A DNA stretch of 64,000 nucleotides from Candidatus Puniceispirillum sp. (GCA_028382965.1 JAOEUK010000005.1:89971-153970), one strand, 5' to 3'; shown: positions 39,126-51,792, counted from the stretch's first letter. The notes: a model not told the origin generated them from the sequence alone. Translations and numbers: made by a program.

Positions 39126-40580
39126 CTAAAGCTCTGCCATCAGCGCGCTTGCGGCAATATTAGCTGACTCCAGCAGCGGGCTAAGACCGACAAAAAATAG
39201 CAGAATAACCATGATTGATACACCAAGCACAACTTTATTGGCAACCGGAATATCGGCATCCAGCGGCTCATCGGCATCTTCAAAATACATGATCTTGATG
39301 ATGCGCAGATAATAGAAAGCACCAACCACGCTCATCACCACACCTGTCACCGCCAACGGGATCAATCCGGCATTGACCGCTGCCAAGAACACATACCATT
39401 TACCAAAGAAGCCAGCCAAAGGTGGAATTCCTGCCATGGAAAACATCATAACCATTAGACCAAGCGCCAGCATGGGATGGGTGCGCGAAAGGCCCTGTAA
39501 ATCGGCAATCTTTGATACCGACTGACCATCACGGCGCATCAATAAAATGACGGCAAAGCTGCCCGCACCCATGAATATATAGCCAGTCATGTAGATCATC
39601 ACACCAAGGACGCCTTGCTGGGTGCCGGCGGCAAGACCTGCCAGCGCATACCCCATATGAGCAATCGACGAGTAGGCCATCATCCGTTTGATATTACTTT
39701 GCATGATCGCACCAAGCGCGCCAACCGCCATAGACGCTATTGAAAGGGCAATCAGCACTTGTGACCATTGATCAGCAATCGAACCAAAAGCGCCATAGGT
39801 CAACCGCATCATCAGCGCCATGGCAGCAACCTTTGGGGCAATCGCAAAAAGAGCTGTTACGGGGCTTGGAGATCCTTCATAAACATCGGGAGTCCACATA
39901 TGGAAAGGCGCTGCCGAAACCTTGAAGGCAATGCCTGAAATCATAAAGACCATGCCAACAATAAAGGCTGCCGGCAGCTGATTAATTGATACGGCAGCGG
40001 CGATACCAGCAAAGCTGGTAGTGCCAGCAAACCCATAAACAAGTGATGCTCCATAAAGTAGCATCCCAGATGACAAGGCACCTAGCAGAAAATATTTCAA
40101 TCCCGCTTCAGAGGATCGCAGCGAATTTGTACGCATTGCAGCCACCACGTAAAGTGGCAAAGATTGCAATTCAACCGCCATATATAATGACATTAAATTA
40201 TTTGCCGAAATCATCAGCATCATGCCAACAAGCGACAGTACAACAAGAAGTGAGAATTCCGGCTTGTTGATATCATCCTTGGCAAGCGGAGTGATCGACA
40301 TATAAAGCGCACTAAATGTGCCAAGAAGCACCAGGATCTTCATATAATCGGCAAAGCTGTCAGCCCGATACATGCCGCCAAAGGCTGTTTCATCATTTGC
40401 CGCACCAAACCAGATAAGCGCCAATGATAGCAAAATACCGCCAAGAGAAATGCGCGTGACACGCCGTGCATTCCTTGCCCCCTCACCACCAAATGCAGTA
40501 ACAAGAACAAGAACAAGTGCAAATGCAGCCAAAAGAATTTCAGGCAAGGCAGGCAAAATATCGTTTAGATTAAATACCAT
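39126..40580 (-). CDS. nuoN: NADH-quinone oxidoreductase subunit N
   Basis: Antiporter-like proton-pumping membrane subunit of complex I. 484 residues with about 14 hydrophobic segments. Typical blocks: AMRTNSLRSSEAGLKYFLLGALSSGMLLYGASLVYG, FKVSAAPFHMWTPDVYEGSPSPVTAL (lysine and histidine of the proton path), MMAYSSIAHMGYAL and SMAGIPPLAGFFGKW. Last gene of the nuo cluster, directly before birA. Confidence 0.96.
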   Translation of the reverse strand: MVFNLNDILPALPEILLAAFALVLVLVTAFGGEGARNARRVTRISLGGILLSLALIWFGAANDETAFGGMYRADSFADYMKILVLLGTFSALYMSITPLAKDDINKPEFSLLVVLSLVGMMLMISANNLMSLYMAVELQSLPLYVVAAMRTNSLRSSEAGLKYFLLGALSSGMLLYGASLVYGFAGTTSFAGIAAAVSINQLPAAFIVGMVFMISGIAFKVSAAPFHMWTPDVYEGSPSPVTALFAIAPKVAAMALMMRLTYGAFGSIADQWSQVLIALSIASMAVGALGAIMQSNIKRMMAYSSIAHMGYALAGLAAGTQQGVLGVMIYMTGYIFMGAGSFAVILLMRRDGQSVSKIADLQGLSRTHPMLALGLMVMMFSMAGIPPLAGFFGKWYVFLAAVNAGLIPLAVTGVVMSVVGAFYYLRIIKIMYFEDADEPLDADIPVANKVVLGVSIMVILLFFVGLSPLLESANIAASALMAEL

Positions 40581-40598
40581 TTTATGTCCTCAAACTCA

Positions 40599-42104
40599 TT
40601 ACCTTGCTGCCAGAACTGACAGGCCACTTGCAGACAGGCCATCTAACAGAAACTGGATGGATACAGCCATCACATCAAGCAGTGCCATTGGATAGACACC
40701 AAAAAGCAGTACCAGCACAGATAGTGGTAGGAAGATTGAGAATTCCCGCATCTGCATAGGCTCCATTGCTTTTACCTCATCATTTATAATTGCACCAAAC
40801 ATCACACGTCGATATAACCACAACATATAAGCTGCTCCGAGAACAAGGCCTGTTGCGGCAAAGAAGGCAACCCAGCTACTTGCATGCCATGCCCCAACCA
40901 GAACTAGCATTTCACCAACAAACCCGCTTGTTCCTGGTAGCCCAACCGACGCCAGCATCATGAACATGAAAAAAACGGCATAACGGGGCATCACCGCCGC
41001 AACACCTCCATAGGCGCTAATTTCGCGAGTATGCAGACGATCATAAATAACACCAACGCTAAAGAAAAGCGCGGCCGACACAAGACCATGACTGATCATC
41101 TGAAACATCGCGCCAGCGATCCCCTGCTCGGTCATAGTGAAAATGCCAATCGTCACAAATCCCATGTGAGCAACTGAAGAATAAGCAATCAACTTTTTCA
41201 TATCCGTCTGCGCCAACGCCACAAGTGAGGTGTAAATCACTGCAATAATTGACATGGTAAAAATTAGTGGCGCAAAAAATTCAGAAGCTAGAGGGAACAT
41301 CGGCAACGAGAACCGCAAAAAGCCATACCCCCCCATTTTCAACAGTACACCAGCCAAAATCATCGATCCGGCAGTTGGAGCCTGAACATGAGCATCGGGA
41401 AGCCATGTATGAACTGGCCACATTGGCACCTTGACTGCAAATGATGCCAGGAAGCCAAGGAAGAGCCATGTTTGCATCGAACCAGCAAATTGATGTTCTG
41501 TCAGGGCTGGAATGTCAGTTGTGCCCGCATCAACATACATCACCAAAATACAAACCAGCATCAAAACCGACCCAAGAAGCGTATATAAAAAAAACTTAAA
41601 TGCCGCATAAACACGGCGCGAGCCACCCCAGATACCAATAATCAGGAACATAGGGATTAGCACAGCCTCGAAGAACAAATAGAACATCAGCATATCTAGC
41701 GAGACAAACATGCCTACCATCATCGTTTCCAACACAAGAAAAGCGATCATATATTCTCTAACACGGTGTGCAATCGCTTTCCAACTGGCCAAAATAGCCA
41801 ATGGTGTCAAGAGCGTGCTCAGCAAAACAAACGGCATTGAAATGCCATCAATACCTATATGATAGCCAATACCTGTTCCAGCGAGCCAAACAGCCTTTTC
41901 TTCAAATTGGTAACCAATTATCGTGCTATCAAATCCAAACAGGAGAGGCAACGATAGAAAAAATGTAAAGCTAGAGACCCACAAGGCTACCCTACGGGAA
42001 TTTCGCGCCAGAATGTGCTCATCGCCTCTTATCATCAATAAAAACAAAACACCGGCTAACGGCATAAATGTAACTATAGATAAGATAGGCCAACTAACAC
42101 TCAT
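40599..42104 (-). CDS. nuoM: NADH-quinone oxidoreductase subunit M
   Basis: Antiporter-like proton-pumping membrane subunit of complex I. 501 residues. Blocks: [19 protein letters not shown] (with the conserved glutamate), [45 protein letters not shown] and [19 protein letters not shown]. Between nuoL (3 bp) and nuoN (18 bp). Confidence 0.96.
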   Translation of the reverse strand: MSVSWPILSIVTFMPLAGVLFLLMIRGDEHILARNSRRVALWVSSFTFFLSLPLLFGFDSTIIGYQFEEKAVWLAGTGIGYHIGIDGISMPFVLLSTLLTPLAILASWKAIAHRVREYMIAFLVLETMMVGMFVSLDMLMFYLFFEAVLIPMFLIIGIWGGSRRVYAAFKFFLYTLLGSVLMLVCILVMYVDAGTTDIPALTEHQFAGSMQTWLFLGFLASFAVKVPMWPVHTWLPDAHVQAPTAGSMILAGVLLKMGGYGFLRFSLPMFPLASEFFAPLIFTMSIIAVIYTSLVALAQTDMKKLIAYSSVAHMGFVTIGIFTMTEQGIAGAMFQMISHGLVSAALFFSVGVIYDRLHTREISAYGGVAAVMPRYAVFFMFMMLASVGLPGTSGFVGEMLVLVGAWHASSWVAFFAATGLVLGAAYMLWLYRRVMFGAIINDEVKAMEPMQMREFSIFLPLSVLVLLFGVYPMALLDVMAVSIQFLLDGLSASGLSVLAAR

Positions 42105-42107
42105 TGC

Positions 42108-44045
42108 CTAAACTCCCTCAAAACGGAAATAGTACCAGGTGATAAGCACAACCACCCCTATCAACATGACAAAAGCGTAATGGAAGACAAACCCAGTTTG
42201 GACCCGCGAACAAACACCAGAAAGACGGTACACGAACGCTGAAATACCATCCGGACCAAAGCCGTCAATTGTGTCCTTATCGCCGCGTTGCCAAAGATAT
42301 TTGCCAATCCGCACAGCTGGACGAACAAAGATCGCATCATATAGTTCATCGAAATACCATTTGTTGAAAAACAGCAGATAAACCGGGCGGAACAATGCCG
42401 CTATCCGTGCTGGCATTGATGTCAAATAGCCATAGAACAGAACCGCAAGGGCAACCCCGCTGGTTGCCAGCACAATAGGCAGCAACTTTACCCACGTTGG
42501 CACATGATGCGCATTTTCCATTGCCAAATTGGTTGGTAGAATAAAGATTGATGAGCCCCAAAACTGCTTCATATCATGACCAACAAATAGTTCATAACCA
42601 AGCCAGCCTGAGAACACTGCGCCAATTGCCAGAATTAATAGCGGTAAAGTCATAACCCTAGGAGACTCATGCACATGCGCCATCACTTTGGAGCTCGCCC
42701 TTGGCGCACCGTGAAATGTCATGATCAACAAACGCCAACTATAAAAAGCAGTTAGAAAAGCTGCCAAACATCCAAGCCAAAAAGCCATTCCACCGACGGC
42801 GCTATCAGCTGCGTAAGCGGCTTCAAGAATCATATCTTTGGAATAATAACCAGCAAAGAATGGAAAGCCGGCAAGAGCCAATGAACCAATCCACATCATC
42901 ACATAGGTTACTGGCACTTTTTTCCAAATGCCACCCATATTGCGAAGGTCCTGTTCATCAGACATCGCATGGATAACTGAACCAGCGCCAAGAAACAGTA
43001 AAGCCTTAAAAAATGCGTGAGTTGTTAAATGAAACATTGCCGCAGGATAGGCCGAAACCCCAGCTGCAAAAAACATGTACCCAAGCTGCGAACAAGTCGA
43101 GTACGCAATGACGCGTTTAATGTCAAACTGGGTCATGCCAATCGTTGCCGCAAAAATTGCAGTCAAGGCACCAACCACCGTAATGACATCCAATGCAAAT
43201 GGCGCATATTCCAGCATTGGTGAAAGGCGACAAATCATGAACACACCCGCTGTGACCATGGTTGCCGCATGGATAAGCGCAGATACAGGTGTAGGCCCCT
43301 CCATCGCATCAGGAAGCCACGTATGAAGCCCTAGCTGAGCTGACTTGCCCATTGCACCAATAAAGAGAAGTATCCCTGCAACTTCAAGCGCTGGCAATTG
43401 ATAGCTGAGGAAACTGATATCAGCGGCGGCAATCACACTGGATTGCGCAAAAATAACGTCGAACTCGACAGACCCAAACATTGCGTAAACTGCTAATATA
43501 CCAAGTGCAAAACCAAAGTCACCAACCCGATTAACAACAAAAGCTTTCATCGCCGCCGCATGGGCTGAGTCTTTTTTGTACCAGAAGCCAATCAACAGAT
43601 AAGAGGCAACACCAACCCCCTCCCAGCCAAAAAACATTTGCACTAGATTATCAGCTGTTACCAGCATCAGCATGGCAAAGGTAAAAAGGCTAAGGTAAGA
43701 CATAAAACGCGCACGCGCGCTGTCATGCGACATATATCCAATCGAATAAATATGCACCATCGAAGAGACGCCGGTAACGACAATTAGCATCACCGCAGTC
43801 AATGTGTCAAAACGCAGACTCCAATTAGCAACAAAACTGCCCGATGAAATCCAGCGGCCCAGATTAACCGTTTCCGAAACCCCACCAATTGCCACATTGG
43901 CAAAGGTCACAACCGACAATAATAATGATAACAATAGTGCTGAAACTGTAACCAATTCAGCAGCACGATCACGATGGTAAAGGCCTAGAAATCCTGCAAT
44001 TATTGCCCCGAACAAAGGAAGGAAGACTATAAGTAAATATATCAA
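42108..44045 (-). CDS. nuoL: NADH-quinone oxidoreductase subunit L
   Basis: Largest antiporter-like subunit of complex I, with the long lateral helix at its C-terminal end. 645 residues. Blocks: FFGWEGVGVASYLLIGFWYKK, AQLGLHTWLPDAMEGPTPVSALIHAATMVTAGV, IAYSTCSQLGYMFFA and FFAGYYSKDMILE. Starts 5 bp after nuoK ends. Confidence 0.97.
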   Translation of the reverse strand: MIYLLIVFLPLFGAIIAGFLGLYHRDRAAELVTVSALLLSLLLSVVTFANVAIGGVSETVNLGRWISSGSFVANWSLRFDTLTAVMLIVVTGVSSMVHIYSIGYMSHDSARARFMSYLSLFTFAMLMLVTADNLVQMFFGWEGVGVASYLLIGFWYKKDSAHAAAMKAFVVNRVGDFGFALGILAVYAMFGSVEFDVIFAQSSVIAAADISFLSYQLPALEVAGILLFIGAMGKSAQLGLHTWLPDAMEGPTPVSALIHAATMVTAGVFMICRLSPMLEYAPFALDVITVVGALTAIFAATIGMTQFDIKRVIAYSTCSQLGYMFFAAGVSAYPAAMFHLTTHAFFKALLFLGAGSVIHAMSDEQDLRNMGGIWKKVPVTYVMMWIGSLALAGFPFFAGYYSKDMILEAAYAADSAVGGMAFWLGCLAAFLTAFYSWRLLIMTFHGAPRASSKVMAHVHESPRVMTLPLLILAIGAVFSGWLGYELFVGHDMKQFWGSSIFILPTNLAMENAHHVPTWVKLLPIVLATSGVALAVLFYGYLTSMPARIAALFRPVYLLFFNKWYFDELYDAIFVRPAVRIGKYLWQRGDKDTIDGFGPDGISAFVYRLSGVCSRVQTGFVFHYAFVMLIGVVVLITWYYFRFEGV

Positions 44046-44050
44046 CTGCC

Positions 44051-44362
44051 TTACCCCTTCAATATATTCACATCTTCAACCGCGATGGAACCACGGTTGC
44101 GGAAAAACACCACCAGAATGGCAAGGCCAATCGCTGCTTCAGCCGCTGCAACCGTCAGAATAAAAAGCGAGAAAATTTGACCTTCCAAATTTCCACCATA
44201 TGCTGAAAATGCGACCATGTTGATATTGACTGCGAGAAGCATGAGCTCAATAGACATCAAGATTGTAATGACATTTTTCCGGTTTAAAAAAATGCCAAAG
44301 ATTCCAAGTGCAAATAAAATAGCTGAGACAGATAAATAATGATTAAGCGTTAGTTCTAACAT
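44051..44362 (-). CDS. nuoK: NADH-quinone oxidoreductase subunit K
   Basis: Small three-helix membrane subunit of complex I. 103 residues; [26 protein letters not shown] carries the conserved glutamate, and [21 protein letters not shown] is the last helix with the second one. Both key acidic residues are present. Confidence 0.95.
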   Translation of the reverse strand: MLELTLNHYLSVSAILFALGIFGIFLNRKNVITILMSIELMLLAVNINMVAFSAYGGNLEGQIFSLFILTVAAAEAAIGLAILVVFFRNRGSIAVEDVNILKG

Positions 44363-44374
44363 CTCACCGACCCC

Positions 44375-45004
44375 TTATTTAGCATCAACATTAATATTGA
44401 CACCATCATCTTTTCTTTTTTCTTTTCCAGATGGTATTTTAACAATTTCCATAACCTCTTCACGACGGCGACTGTTCTGCGCTGCAATTGATTGGCGGCG
44501 AACACCAACGCGTTTGCGCATGGTCAATGAAATCGCCCCAATCATTGCAACCAAAAGAATCAAACCTGCAATCTGGAATAAAAAGGCGTATTTTGTATAA
44601 AGCACACCGCCAAGCTGAGTGGTGTTAGCAATCTCTGATGCCATTGGCAGACTGGCGTTAGAAAAGGCATCGCCATACATGGCCGTTACCAATTCAAATA
44701 CCAGAATGCCGCCAACAACAAGGCCAAGCGGCAAATATTTTTGAAAGCCTGCACGCATTTCTGCAAAATTAATGTCAAGCATCATCACGACAAACAAAAA
44801 TAAAACTGCAACTGCGCCTACGTAAACAACAACGAGCAGCATGGCCAAAAATTCAGCCCCAATCAAAACAAACATGCCCGCAGCATTGAAAAAAGCGAGG
44901 ATTAGAAACAGCACCGAATAGACGGGGTTACGCGAAACGACTACCATTAATCCACTGGCAAGCATCACCCCAGAAAACAGGTAAAAGAACAAGGCTTCAA
45001 GCAT
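44375..45004 (-). CDS. nuoJ: NADH-quinone oxidoreductase subunit J
   Basis: Membrane subunit of complex I near the quinone channel. 209 residues with five hydrophobic segments: VVSRNPVYSVLFLILAFFNAAGMF, LAMLLVVVYVGAVAVLFLFVVMML and the C-terminal TLRKRVGVRRQS-like polar tail. The tail is longer than in E. coli, as in other alphaproteobacteria. Confidence 0.95.
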   Translation of the reverse strand: MLEALFFYLFSGVMLASGLMVVVSRNPVYSVLFLILAFFNAAGMFVLIGAEFLAMLLVVVYVGAVAVLFLFVVMMLDINFAEMRAGFQKYLPLGLVVGGILVFELVTAMYGDAFSNASLPMASEIANTTQLGGVLYTKYAFLFQIAGLILLVAMIGAISLTMRKRVGVRRQSIAAQNSRRREEVMEIVKIPSGKEKRKDDGVNINVDAK

Positions 45005-45049
45005 AGTCTGGCAGTCTTTCTATTTGCATCAAAAACCACATTTTACAAC

Positions 45050-45538
45050 CTAGCGCCATTTAGCGTCAGCAGAAAGATTCCGGGCTATTTCCGTTTCCCA
45101 GCGGTCACCATTCGCCAAAAGCTTGTCTTTATCATAATACAGCTCTTCACGCGTTTCAGTGGCAAATTCAAAATTTGGACCTTCTACAATTGCATCAACC
45201 GGGCATGCTTCCTGACAAAATCCACAATAGATGCATTTAGTCATGTCAAGGTCATAACGCGTAGTCCGTCGACTGCCATCATCACGCGGCTCAGCTTCGA
45301 TAGTTATGGCCTGTGCTGGACATACCGCTTCACATAATTTGCAAGCGATACAGCGTTCCTCACCATTCGGATAGCGGCGCAATGCGTGTTCACCCCGAAA
45401 TCGTGGCGATAAACTACCTTTTTCATAAGGGTAATTAATTGTGACTTTTGGCTTGAAAAAATATTTCAAGGTCAGAAACATCCCTTTACCAAGCTCAATA
45501 AGCAGGAATGAACGAATTGCATTAACCAAAGCGACCAA
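45050..45538 (-). CDS. nuoI: NADH-quinone oxidoreductase subunit I
   Basis: Holds the two [4Fe-4S] clusters N6a and N6b in the arm of complex I. 162 residues with both ferredoxin motifs: [16 protein letters not shown] and [16 protein letters not shown]. Also the family block [19 protein letters not shown] before the first. The start (45538) is a non-ATG codon read as Met in the track. Confidence 0.96.
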   Translation of the reverse strand: MVALVNAIRSFLLIELGKGMFLTLKYFFKPKVTINYPYEKGSLSPRFRGEHALRRYPNGEERCIACKLCEAVCPAQAITIEAEPRDDGSRRTTRYDLDMTKCIYCGFCQEACPVDAIVEGPNFEFATETREELYYDKDKLLANGDRWETEIARNLSADAKWR

Positions 45539-45550
45539 TTTCTTCTCTCC

Positions 45551-46576
45551 TTAACTCAAAATTACAGCTGGCAAACGGTCAGTCATAAGCAAAAAACCTG
45601 CCGTCAAAACAACATAGATCAGCGAGAATGGTAAAAAGATTTTCCATCCTAGGCGCATCAATTGGTCATACCTATAACGGGGCGTTGTGGCACGAATCCA
45701 CAAGAACACGAACAGCACCAACATGATTTTAATTATAAACCAAAGCGGCCCAGGAATGATGTTAAGCGGCCAGATATCAAATGGTGACAGCCATCCTCCA
45801 AGAAACAGTAAAACAGTCATGCTGCTCATCAAGATCATATTGGCGTATTCCCCCAGAAAGAATAGTGCGAATGACATTGAAGAATATTCAACAAAATAAC
45901 CGGCGACAAGCTCGGACTCTCCTTCTGGCAAATCAAATGGTGCCCGATTTGTTTCTGCCAGCGTTGAAATAAAAAAAACAACAAACATCGGTAACAAGGG
46001 CAGAGCAAACCACAGATCACGCTGCGCCTCAACAATATCAATTAGGTTTAATGACCCAGCACATAACAACACATTGATAATAACCAAACCCATTGATACT
46101 TCATATGACACCATCTGTGCTGCTGACCGCAATGCTCCTAAAAATGCATATTTTGAATTACTAGCCCACCCAGCCATGATCACGCCATAAACACCGAGCG
46201 AAGAAATCGCAAACAAGTACAAAATGCCAACGTTGATATTGGCGATAACCAGTCCCTCACCAAAAGGAATCACAGCCCATGCAACAAGCGACAAGATAAA
46301 AGTCAACATAGGTGCAATAAAAAAGACTACTTTATTCGCTCCTGCCGGCAGGATTGTTTCCTTAGCCATGAGCTTTAGCGCATCAGCAAAAGGCTGAAGC
46401 AGACCAAAGGGCCCAACCACATTCGGACCTTTGCGAAGCTGCATAAAAGCAATCACACGACGTTCAGCAAGGGTAAGATAAGCAACAGCGATCAATAATG
46501 GTCCGATCACAACCAAAATCTTGGCAATAATCCAGCCAAGGTCAAAAATCCAGTCTTGCATGAATAAATCCAACAC
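45551..46576 (-). CDS. nuoH: NADH-quinone oxidoreductase subunit H
   Basis: Membrane subunit that forms much of the quinone cavity. 341 residues, about eight helices. Blocks: [34 protein letters not shown] (conserved loop), [28 protein letters not shown] (acidic quinone loop) and [22 protein letters not shown]. First 5 residues before the second ATG are uncertain. Confidence 0.96.
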   Translation of the reverse strand: MLDLFMQDWIFDLGWIIAKILVVIGPLLIAVAYLTLAERRVIAFMQLRKGPNVVGPFGLLQPFADALKLMAKETILPAGANKVVFFIAPMLTFILSLVAWAVIPFGEGLVIANINVGILYLFAISSLGVYGVIMAGWASNSKYAFLGALRSAAQMVSYEVSMGLVIINVLLCAGSLNLIDIVEAQRDLWFALPLLPMFVVFFISTLAETNRAPFDLPEGESELVAGYFVEYSSMSFALFFLGEYANMILMSSMTVLLFLGGWLSPFDIWPLNIIPGPLWFIIKIMLVLFVFLWIRATTPRYRYDQLMRLGWKIFLPFSLIYVVLTAGFLLMTDRLPAVILS

Positions 46577-46581
46577 TGCCG

Positions 46582-48642
46582 CTACTCCGCTGCAACAGCA
46601 GCGACGTTCTCAACGCCACTAGCCCGAACGCACTCTGCCATGGTTTCAGATGCACGGCTGATAGCACAGGTCATATAAAAATTATCAATAGCATAACCAA
46701 CTGGGCTGGATGCCAGTTTAGCCCGCCCGCCAAAAGGCGCCCATTTCGCTGGAGCAATCTGATCAGCATCGGCAAAATGTGGATGTAAAGCACATAAGGC
46801 AGCCCGCAGTTCAACCAGACTGTCAAATCCGACAGATTTTCCAACTATTCCCGAGACAGCACGTATAATTGCCCAATCCTCACGAGCATCACCAGGCGGA
46901 AATGCCGCTCGGCTGGCATATTGAACACGGCCTTCAGTATTGACATAAATTCCATCTTTTTCAGTATAGGCTGCACCTGGAAGCACAAGATCGGCATGAT
47001 GCGCACCAGCATCACCATGATGCCCCTGATAGACTACAAAGCTTGATGAAAACACCTCAAAATCAATTTCATCAGCGCCAAGAAGCCATAAAACATCTAG
47101 CCTAGAAGCCTTGGCTGCTTTGCCCATAGCCGCAATATCCATACCGCCGCGGCTCGGCACAAAACCGATATCAAGTCCTCCAACCCGCGCCGCCGCATCA
47201 TGCAACATGTTAAAGCCATTCCAGCCATTTGCGACAACACCACAAACTTCAGCAATCTGCCGAGCCTTGCCAAGCATGGCGGCCCCATCAGTTCGTTTTA
47301 AGGCACCCATACCGATAATAATCATTGGCCGCTTTGCTTTTTTTAGCTTGGCTGAAAACTTATGGCTTCCATCGGCAAGCGCATCAATAATTGATGGGTC
47401 GTCACCAAGAAAATCAGCATTATAAGTAAGATCAACTTTTGGTCCAACAACCGCAATTGGCATCCTGCTGGATAGCCAGTTGCGTCGAATACGGGCATTG
47501 AGAACCGCAGCTTCAATACGCGGATTGCTGCCAATAATCAGCAAGGCATCAGCTTCATCAATGCCAGCAACCGTTGAATTAAAAAGATAGCCAGCGCGGT
47601 TGCCTCCAATTTTGGCACCATCTTGACGGCAATCAATGTTTGAGCTTCCGAGACGGGACATTAGGTTTTTTAGAGCAAACATTGATTCCACATCGGCCTG
47701 ATTACCAGCAATCGCAGCAATTCTATCAGGCTTTGCCTTACGAAGAGCTGCGGCGAGGCCTTTCAAAGCCTCGTCCCAACTTACCGGATGCAAATGGCCA
47801 TCGCGTCCCCGCGCATAAGGCCTATCCAATCGTTGGCAGCGAAGGCCATCAATAGCATAACGGGTTTTGTCTGAAATCCATTCTTCATTGATATCTTCGT
47901 TGAGGCTCGGCAAAACACGCATAACTTGCGCCCCTCTGGCATCGACACGAATATTGCTACCAAGCGCATCCATTACATCAACGGTTTCAACCTTGTTCAA
48001 TTCCCAAGGCCGCGCTGTAAACGCGTAAGGCCGGGAGGTCAAAGCACCTACCGGACACAGATCAATCACATTCGCCGAAAGCTCAGATGCTAGTGTCTTT
48101 TCAAGGTAAGTGGTAATTTCCATTGTCTCACCACGGCCAATCGCGCCAAGCTCTGGCACACCTGCAACCTCAGTTGCAAATCGCACACAACGCGTGCAAT
48201 GGATACAGCGCGTCATCACCGTGCTGATCAACGGTCCCATGTGTTTGTTATCAACTGCACGCTTGTTTTCAGAAAATCGTGACTCATCAAACCCATAGCC
48301 CATTGCTTGATCTTGTAAATCACATTCTCCACCTTGATCGCAAATAGGACAATCAAGTGGATGATTTATAAGTAAAAATTCCATCACTCCTTCACGCGCT
48401 TTTTTTATACGGTCCGTATCAGTGCGAATGACCATGCCGTCGCCAGCAGGCATTGCACAAGACGCAATAGGTTTTGGAGCACGCTCCATATCGACAAGGC
48501 ACATACGGCAATTGCCAGCAATTGACAAACGATCGTGATAGCAAAAACGGGGGATTTCAACGCCAGCTTCCTCGCATGCATGCAAAACGGTTGATCCGTC
48601 TTCAACTTCCACTTCGATATCATTTACCGTTAGCTTTGGCAT
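46582..48642 (-). CDS. nuoG: NADH-quinone oxidoreductase subunit G
   Basis: Electron-carrying subunit with N-terminal ferredoxin and molybdopterin-oxidoreductase-like parts. The [2Fe-2S] block [21 protein letters not shown], the His-Cys cluster [18 protein letters not shown], and [18 protein letters not shown] are clear. 686 residues, the shorter alphaproteobacterial type. It ends at 46582, 6 bp before nuoH. Confidence 0.95.
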   Translation of the reverse strand: MPKLTVNDIEVEVEDGSTVLHACEEAGVEIPRFCYHDRLSIAGNCRMCLVDMERAPKPIASCAMPAGDGMVIRTDTDRIKKAREGVMEFLLINHPLDCPICDQGGECDLQDQAMGYGFDESRFSENKRAVDNKHMGPLISTVMTRCIHCTRCVRFATEVAGVPELGAIGRGETMEITTYLEKTLASELSANVIDLCPVGALTSRPYAFTARPWELNKVETVDVMDALGSNIRVDARGAQVMRVLPSLNEDINEEWISDKTRYAIDGLRCQRLDRPYARGRDGHLHPVSWDEALKGLAAALRKAKPDRIAAIAGNQADVESMFALKNLMSRLGSSNIDCRQDGAKIGGNRAGYLFNSTVAGIDEADALLIIGSNPRIEAAVLNARIRRNWLSSRMPIAVVGPKVDLTYNADFLGDDPSIIDALADGSHKFSAKLKKAKRPMIIIGMGALKRTDGAAMLGKARQIAEVCGVVANGWNGFNMLHDAAARVGGLDIGFVPSRGGMDIAAMGKAAKASRLDVLWLLGADEIDFEVFSSSFVVYQGHHGDAGAHHADLVLPGAAYTEKDGIYVNTEGRVQYASRAAFPPGDAREDWAIIRAVSGIVGKSVGFDSLVELRAALCALHPHFADADQIAPAKWAPFGGRAKLASSPVGYAIDNFYMTCAISRASETMAECVRASGVENVAAVAAE

Positions 48643-48657
48643 GGCGCTATCCGCTTC

Positions 48658-49950
48658 CTATTCTGCCGCATTCACAGCATCAACCGAATGGCGTGCTGAA
48701 ATACGACGTTCAATTTCGGGCCGAAAATGCTTGATGAGCCCCTGAATCGGCCACGCAGCCGCATCACCTAATGCGCAGATCGTATGTCCCTCAATCTGGC
48801 GTGTCACCTGTTCAAGCGTATCGATTTCATGACTTTCCGCTTCGCCGCGCACCAACCTTTCCATCATCCGCCACATCCAGCCCGTACCTTCACGGCATGG
48901 CGTACATTGACCGCAGGATTCATGCTTGTAGAAATAGGAAAGCCGAGCGATGGCCTGCACCACGTCAGTGCTTTTATCCATCACTATCACACCCGCTGTT
49001 CCAAGGCCCGTTCCCGCATTGCGGAGCGCGTCAAAATCCATCGTAATGTCAGCGCAAACTTCAATGGGCATCAAGGGGGTCGATGATCCACCTGGAATTA
49101 CAGCCAGAAGGTTCTTCCAGCCACCGCGAACACCTCCAGCGTGCTTTTCAAGCAATTCACGAAGGGGGATGCCCATTTCTTCTTCGACGTTACACGGGTT
49201 GTTTACATGACCTGAAATGCAAAACAGCTTTGTGCCTGTATTATTTTCCTTGCCTAAACCCGAAAACCAGGCGGCACCACGCCGCAGGATTGTTGGCGCA
49301 ACGGCAATTGATTCAACATTATTAACCGTTGTTGGGCAGCCATAAAGGCCAACACCAGCGGGAAACGGAGGCTTTAAACGCGGCTGGCCTTTCCTTCCTT
49401 CAAGCGATTCCAACAGGGCTGTCTCTTCACCACAGATATAAGCGCCTGCACCGCGGTGCAAATAAATGTCAAAATCCCAACCAGACTTTGCAGCATTTTT
49501 GCCAAGCAAGCCAGCATCATACGCCTCATCAATAGCAGCTTGCAAACGACGTGATTCATTCACAAACTCGCCACGAATATAAATGTAGGCAGAGTGGGCA
49601 CGCATTGCAAAACCAGCCACAAGGCAGCCCTCAAGAAGCTTATGTGGCTCGTGCCTAATAATATCACGATCTTTACATGTACCAGGTTCAGACTCATCAG
49701 CATTCACAACAAGGTAATGAGGGCGCTGCCTAACTACTTTTGGCATAAATGACCACTTTAAGCCGGTTGGAAACCCTGCCCCACCTCGACCCCGAAGGCC
49801 AGATGCCTTAATTCTTTCAACAACTTCATCGTGACCCAACGCTAACAGTTTTGCAGTTTTGTTCCAATCACCACGGGCCTTAGCACCTTTTAATCCGGTA
49901 TCACCCCATCCATAAATATTGGTGAAAATACGATCTGAGTCATTAAGCAT
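48658..49950 (-). CDS. nuoF: NADH-quinone oxidoreductase subunit F
   Basis: Binds NADH and FMN and carries cluster N3. Blocks: [20 protein letters not shown] (NADH), [20 protein letters not shown] (FMN), [19 protein letters not shown], and [16 protein letters not shown] (cluster). The ORF track starts 20 residues upstream; ATG 49950 ([15 protein letters not shown]) has GGAG 8 nt before it and overlaps the nuoE end by 8 nt. 430 residues result, the usual size. Confidence 0.96.
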   Translation of the reverse strand: MLNDSDRIFTNIYGWGDTGLKGAKARGDWNKTAKLLALGHDEVVERIKASGLRGRGGAGFPTGLKWSFMPKVVRQRPHYLVVNADESEPGTCKDRDIIRHEPHKLLEGCLVAGFAMRAHSAYIYIRGEFVNESRRLQAAIDEAYDAGLLGKNAAKSGWDFDIYLHRGAGAYICGEETALLESLEGRKGQPRLKPPFPAGVGLYGCPTTVNNVESIAVAPTILRRGAAWFSGLGKENNTGTKLFCISGHVNNPCNVEEEMGIPLRELLEKHAGGVRGGWKNLLAVIPGGSSTPLMPIEVCADITMDFDALRNAGTGLGTAGVIVMDKSTDVVQAIARLSYFYKHESCGQCTPCREGTGWMWRMMERLVRGEAESHEIDTLEQVTRQIEGHTICALGDAAAWPIQGLIKHFRPEIERRISARHSVDAVNAAE

Positions 49951-50599
49951 TGATCGAACTCCGCTTCTTTTTTGCTCCAGCCGAAGCCGTTTTGGGCTTA
50001 ACCGTAGCAAGTGTAGTTGCTCCGTTTATAGCTTCTGATCCTGATCGCCCTAGAACTGAACCAACAGGCAATGACTTGCCAGCCTCAAGACACTCCAGTA
50101 AGTCACATGTTGTTTGGTAATCAAGATCTTCATAAAAATCGTCATTCACTTGCAAGATTGGCGCGTTAACACAGGCACCAAGACATTCAACCTCAAGCAA
50201 CGAAAACTTTCCACAAGCTGATGTTTCACCAGAATTGATATCATACCGGTCCTTAATCGCCCTCATCATCTCGTCCGATCCACGCAGCCAGCACGGCGTT
50301 GTGGTGCAGGCTTGAAGAAAAAATTGTCCTACCGGCTTGAGATTAAACATAGTATAGAAAGTGGCGACCTCAAGCACGCGAATTTCAGCCATATCAAGTT
50401 TGCCTGCAATCAATTCAATAGCCTTCATTGGGATCCAGTTATCATGCTGGCGTTGAGCTAGATCAAGCAAAGGCATAACAGCGCTCGCTTGGCGGCCCTT
50501 TGGATATTTGGCTATAATACGTTTAATTTGACTCTCATTTTCTTTCGAAAATTTGAAGTTATCTGGTTGATTGCTAGCAATGCGGGATTCAATACTCAT
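49943..50599 (-). CDS. nuoE: NADH-quinone oxidoreductase subunit E
   Basis: Small peripheral subunit holding the [2Fe-2S] cluster N1a. The cluster cysteines appear in [13 protein letters not shown] and [17 protein letters not shown]. 218 residues; the Ser/Ala/Lys-rich C-terminal tail ([16 protein letters not shown]) is longer than in E. coli NuoE and typical of alphaproteobacteria. Overlaps nuoD by ATGA. Confidence 0.95.
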   Translation of the reverse strand: MSIESRIASNQPDNFKFSKENESQIKRIIAKYPKGRQASAVMPLLDLAQRQHDNWIPMKAIELIAGKLDMAEIRVLEVATFYTMFNLKPVGQFFLQACTTTPCWLRGSDEMMRAIKDRYDINSGETSACGKFSLLEVECLGACVNAPILQVNDDFYEDLDYQTTCDLLECLEAGKSLPVGSVLGRSGSEAINGATTLATVKPKTASAGAKKKRSSINA

Positions 50600-51774
50600 C
50601 GGTCAATCTCACCAAAAACAATGTCTAACGATCCAATTATCGCAACCGAATCAGCTAGCATATGCCCCCGAGATAGGTGATCTAATGCCGCCATAAAATA
50701 AAAGCCGGGCGCCCGAATCTTACACCGATAAGGCTTATTAGTGCCATCTGAAACCAAAAAGACTCCAAATTCGCCTTTTGGAGCTTCAACAGCAGTGTAA
50801 CTCTCACCTTCAGGAACATGAAACCCTTCAGTGTAGAGCTTAAAATGATGAATCAGCGCTTCCATTGATTGTTTCATTTCCCCCCGCTGCGGCGGGGTTG
50901 CTTTGTGGTCTGGCGCCATAACAGGCCCAGGCGGCATACCTTCAATGGCCTGAGCAATTATTCGTAAAGATTGCCGCATCTCCTCGACCCGAACTAGATA
51001 ACGGGCATAGCAATCGCCCGTTTTGCCAATAGGAATGTCAAAATCCATTTCTTCATAAGCATCATAGGGCTGACTTTTGCGCAAATCCCAAGCGACACCA
51101 GATCCACGAAGACACGGGCCAGTCATTCCAAGAGATAATGCGTCATCTTTGCTAATTACACCAATATCAACTGTACGCTGCTTAAATATCCTGTTCTCAC
51201 TGAGCAAGGTTTCCAAGTCATGAATAAAGCTCGGAAATGTTTTCGTCCAATTGTGGATGTCGCGGAGCAAGTCATCCGGCAGATCTTGGTGCACTCCGCC
51301 CGGGCGGAAATAAGCGGCATGAAGACGCGCACCACAGGCACGCTCGTAAAACCCCATTAAATGTTCGCGCTCTTCAAAACCCCAGAGAAGCGGTGTCATC
51401 GCCCCCACATCAATAGCAAAGGTGGTCAGATTTAATAGGTGATTCAGAATTCGGCCTATCTCACAATAAAGAACCCGGATGTATTGCGCACGCATTGGCA
51501 CATCAATACCAAGAGCTTTTTCAATCGATAGCGCCCAAGCATGTTCCTGGTTCATAGGCGACACATAATCCAACCGGTCAAAATAGGGCAGTGCTTGGAG
51601 ATAGGTTTTATGCTCAATTAGTTTTTCAGTACCGCGATGCAATAGGCCAATATGTGGATCAGCGCGCTCTATCACCTCGCCATCCATTTCAAGAACAAGC
51701 CGCAAAACCCCATGTGCTGCTGGGTGCTGCGGGCCAAAATTCATTGTAATCGGTTTAATTTGCATCTCTGCCAT
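50596..51774 (-). CDS. nuoD: NADH-quinone oxidoreductase subunit D
   Basis: 49-kDa-type subunit forming the quinone pocket with NuoB. 392 residues. Blocks: [15 protein letters not shown] (quinone-binding loop with the histidine), [39 protein letters not shown] and [22 protein letters not shown]. Separate from nuoC, not fused. Confidence 0.97.
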   Translation of the reverse strand: MAEMQIKPITMNFGPQHPAAHGVLRLVLEMDGEVIERADPHIGLLHRGTEKLIEHKTYLQALPYFDRLDYVSPMNQEHAWALSIEKALGIDVPMRAQYIRVLYCEIGRILNHLLNLTTFAIDVGAMTPLLWGFEEREHLMGFYERACGARLHAAYFRPGGVHQDLPDDLLRDIHNWTKTFPSFIHDLETLLSENRIFKQRTVDIGVISKDDALSLGMTGPCLRGSGVAWDLRKSQPYDAYEEMDFDIPIGKTGDCYARYLVRVEEMRQSLRIIAQAIEGMPPGPVMAPDHKATPPQRGEMKQSMEALIHHFKLYTEGFHVPEGESYTAVEAPKGEFGVFLVSDGTNKPYRCKIRAPGFYFMAALDHLSRGHMLADSVAIIGSLDIVFGEIDR

Positions 51775-51792
51775 AACTGTTAATTTAAAACC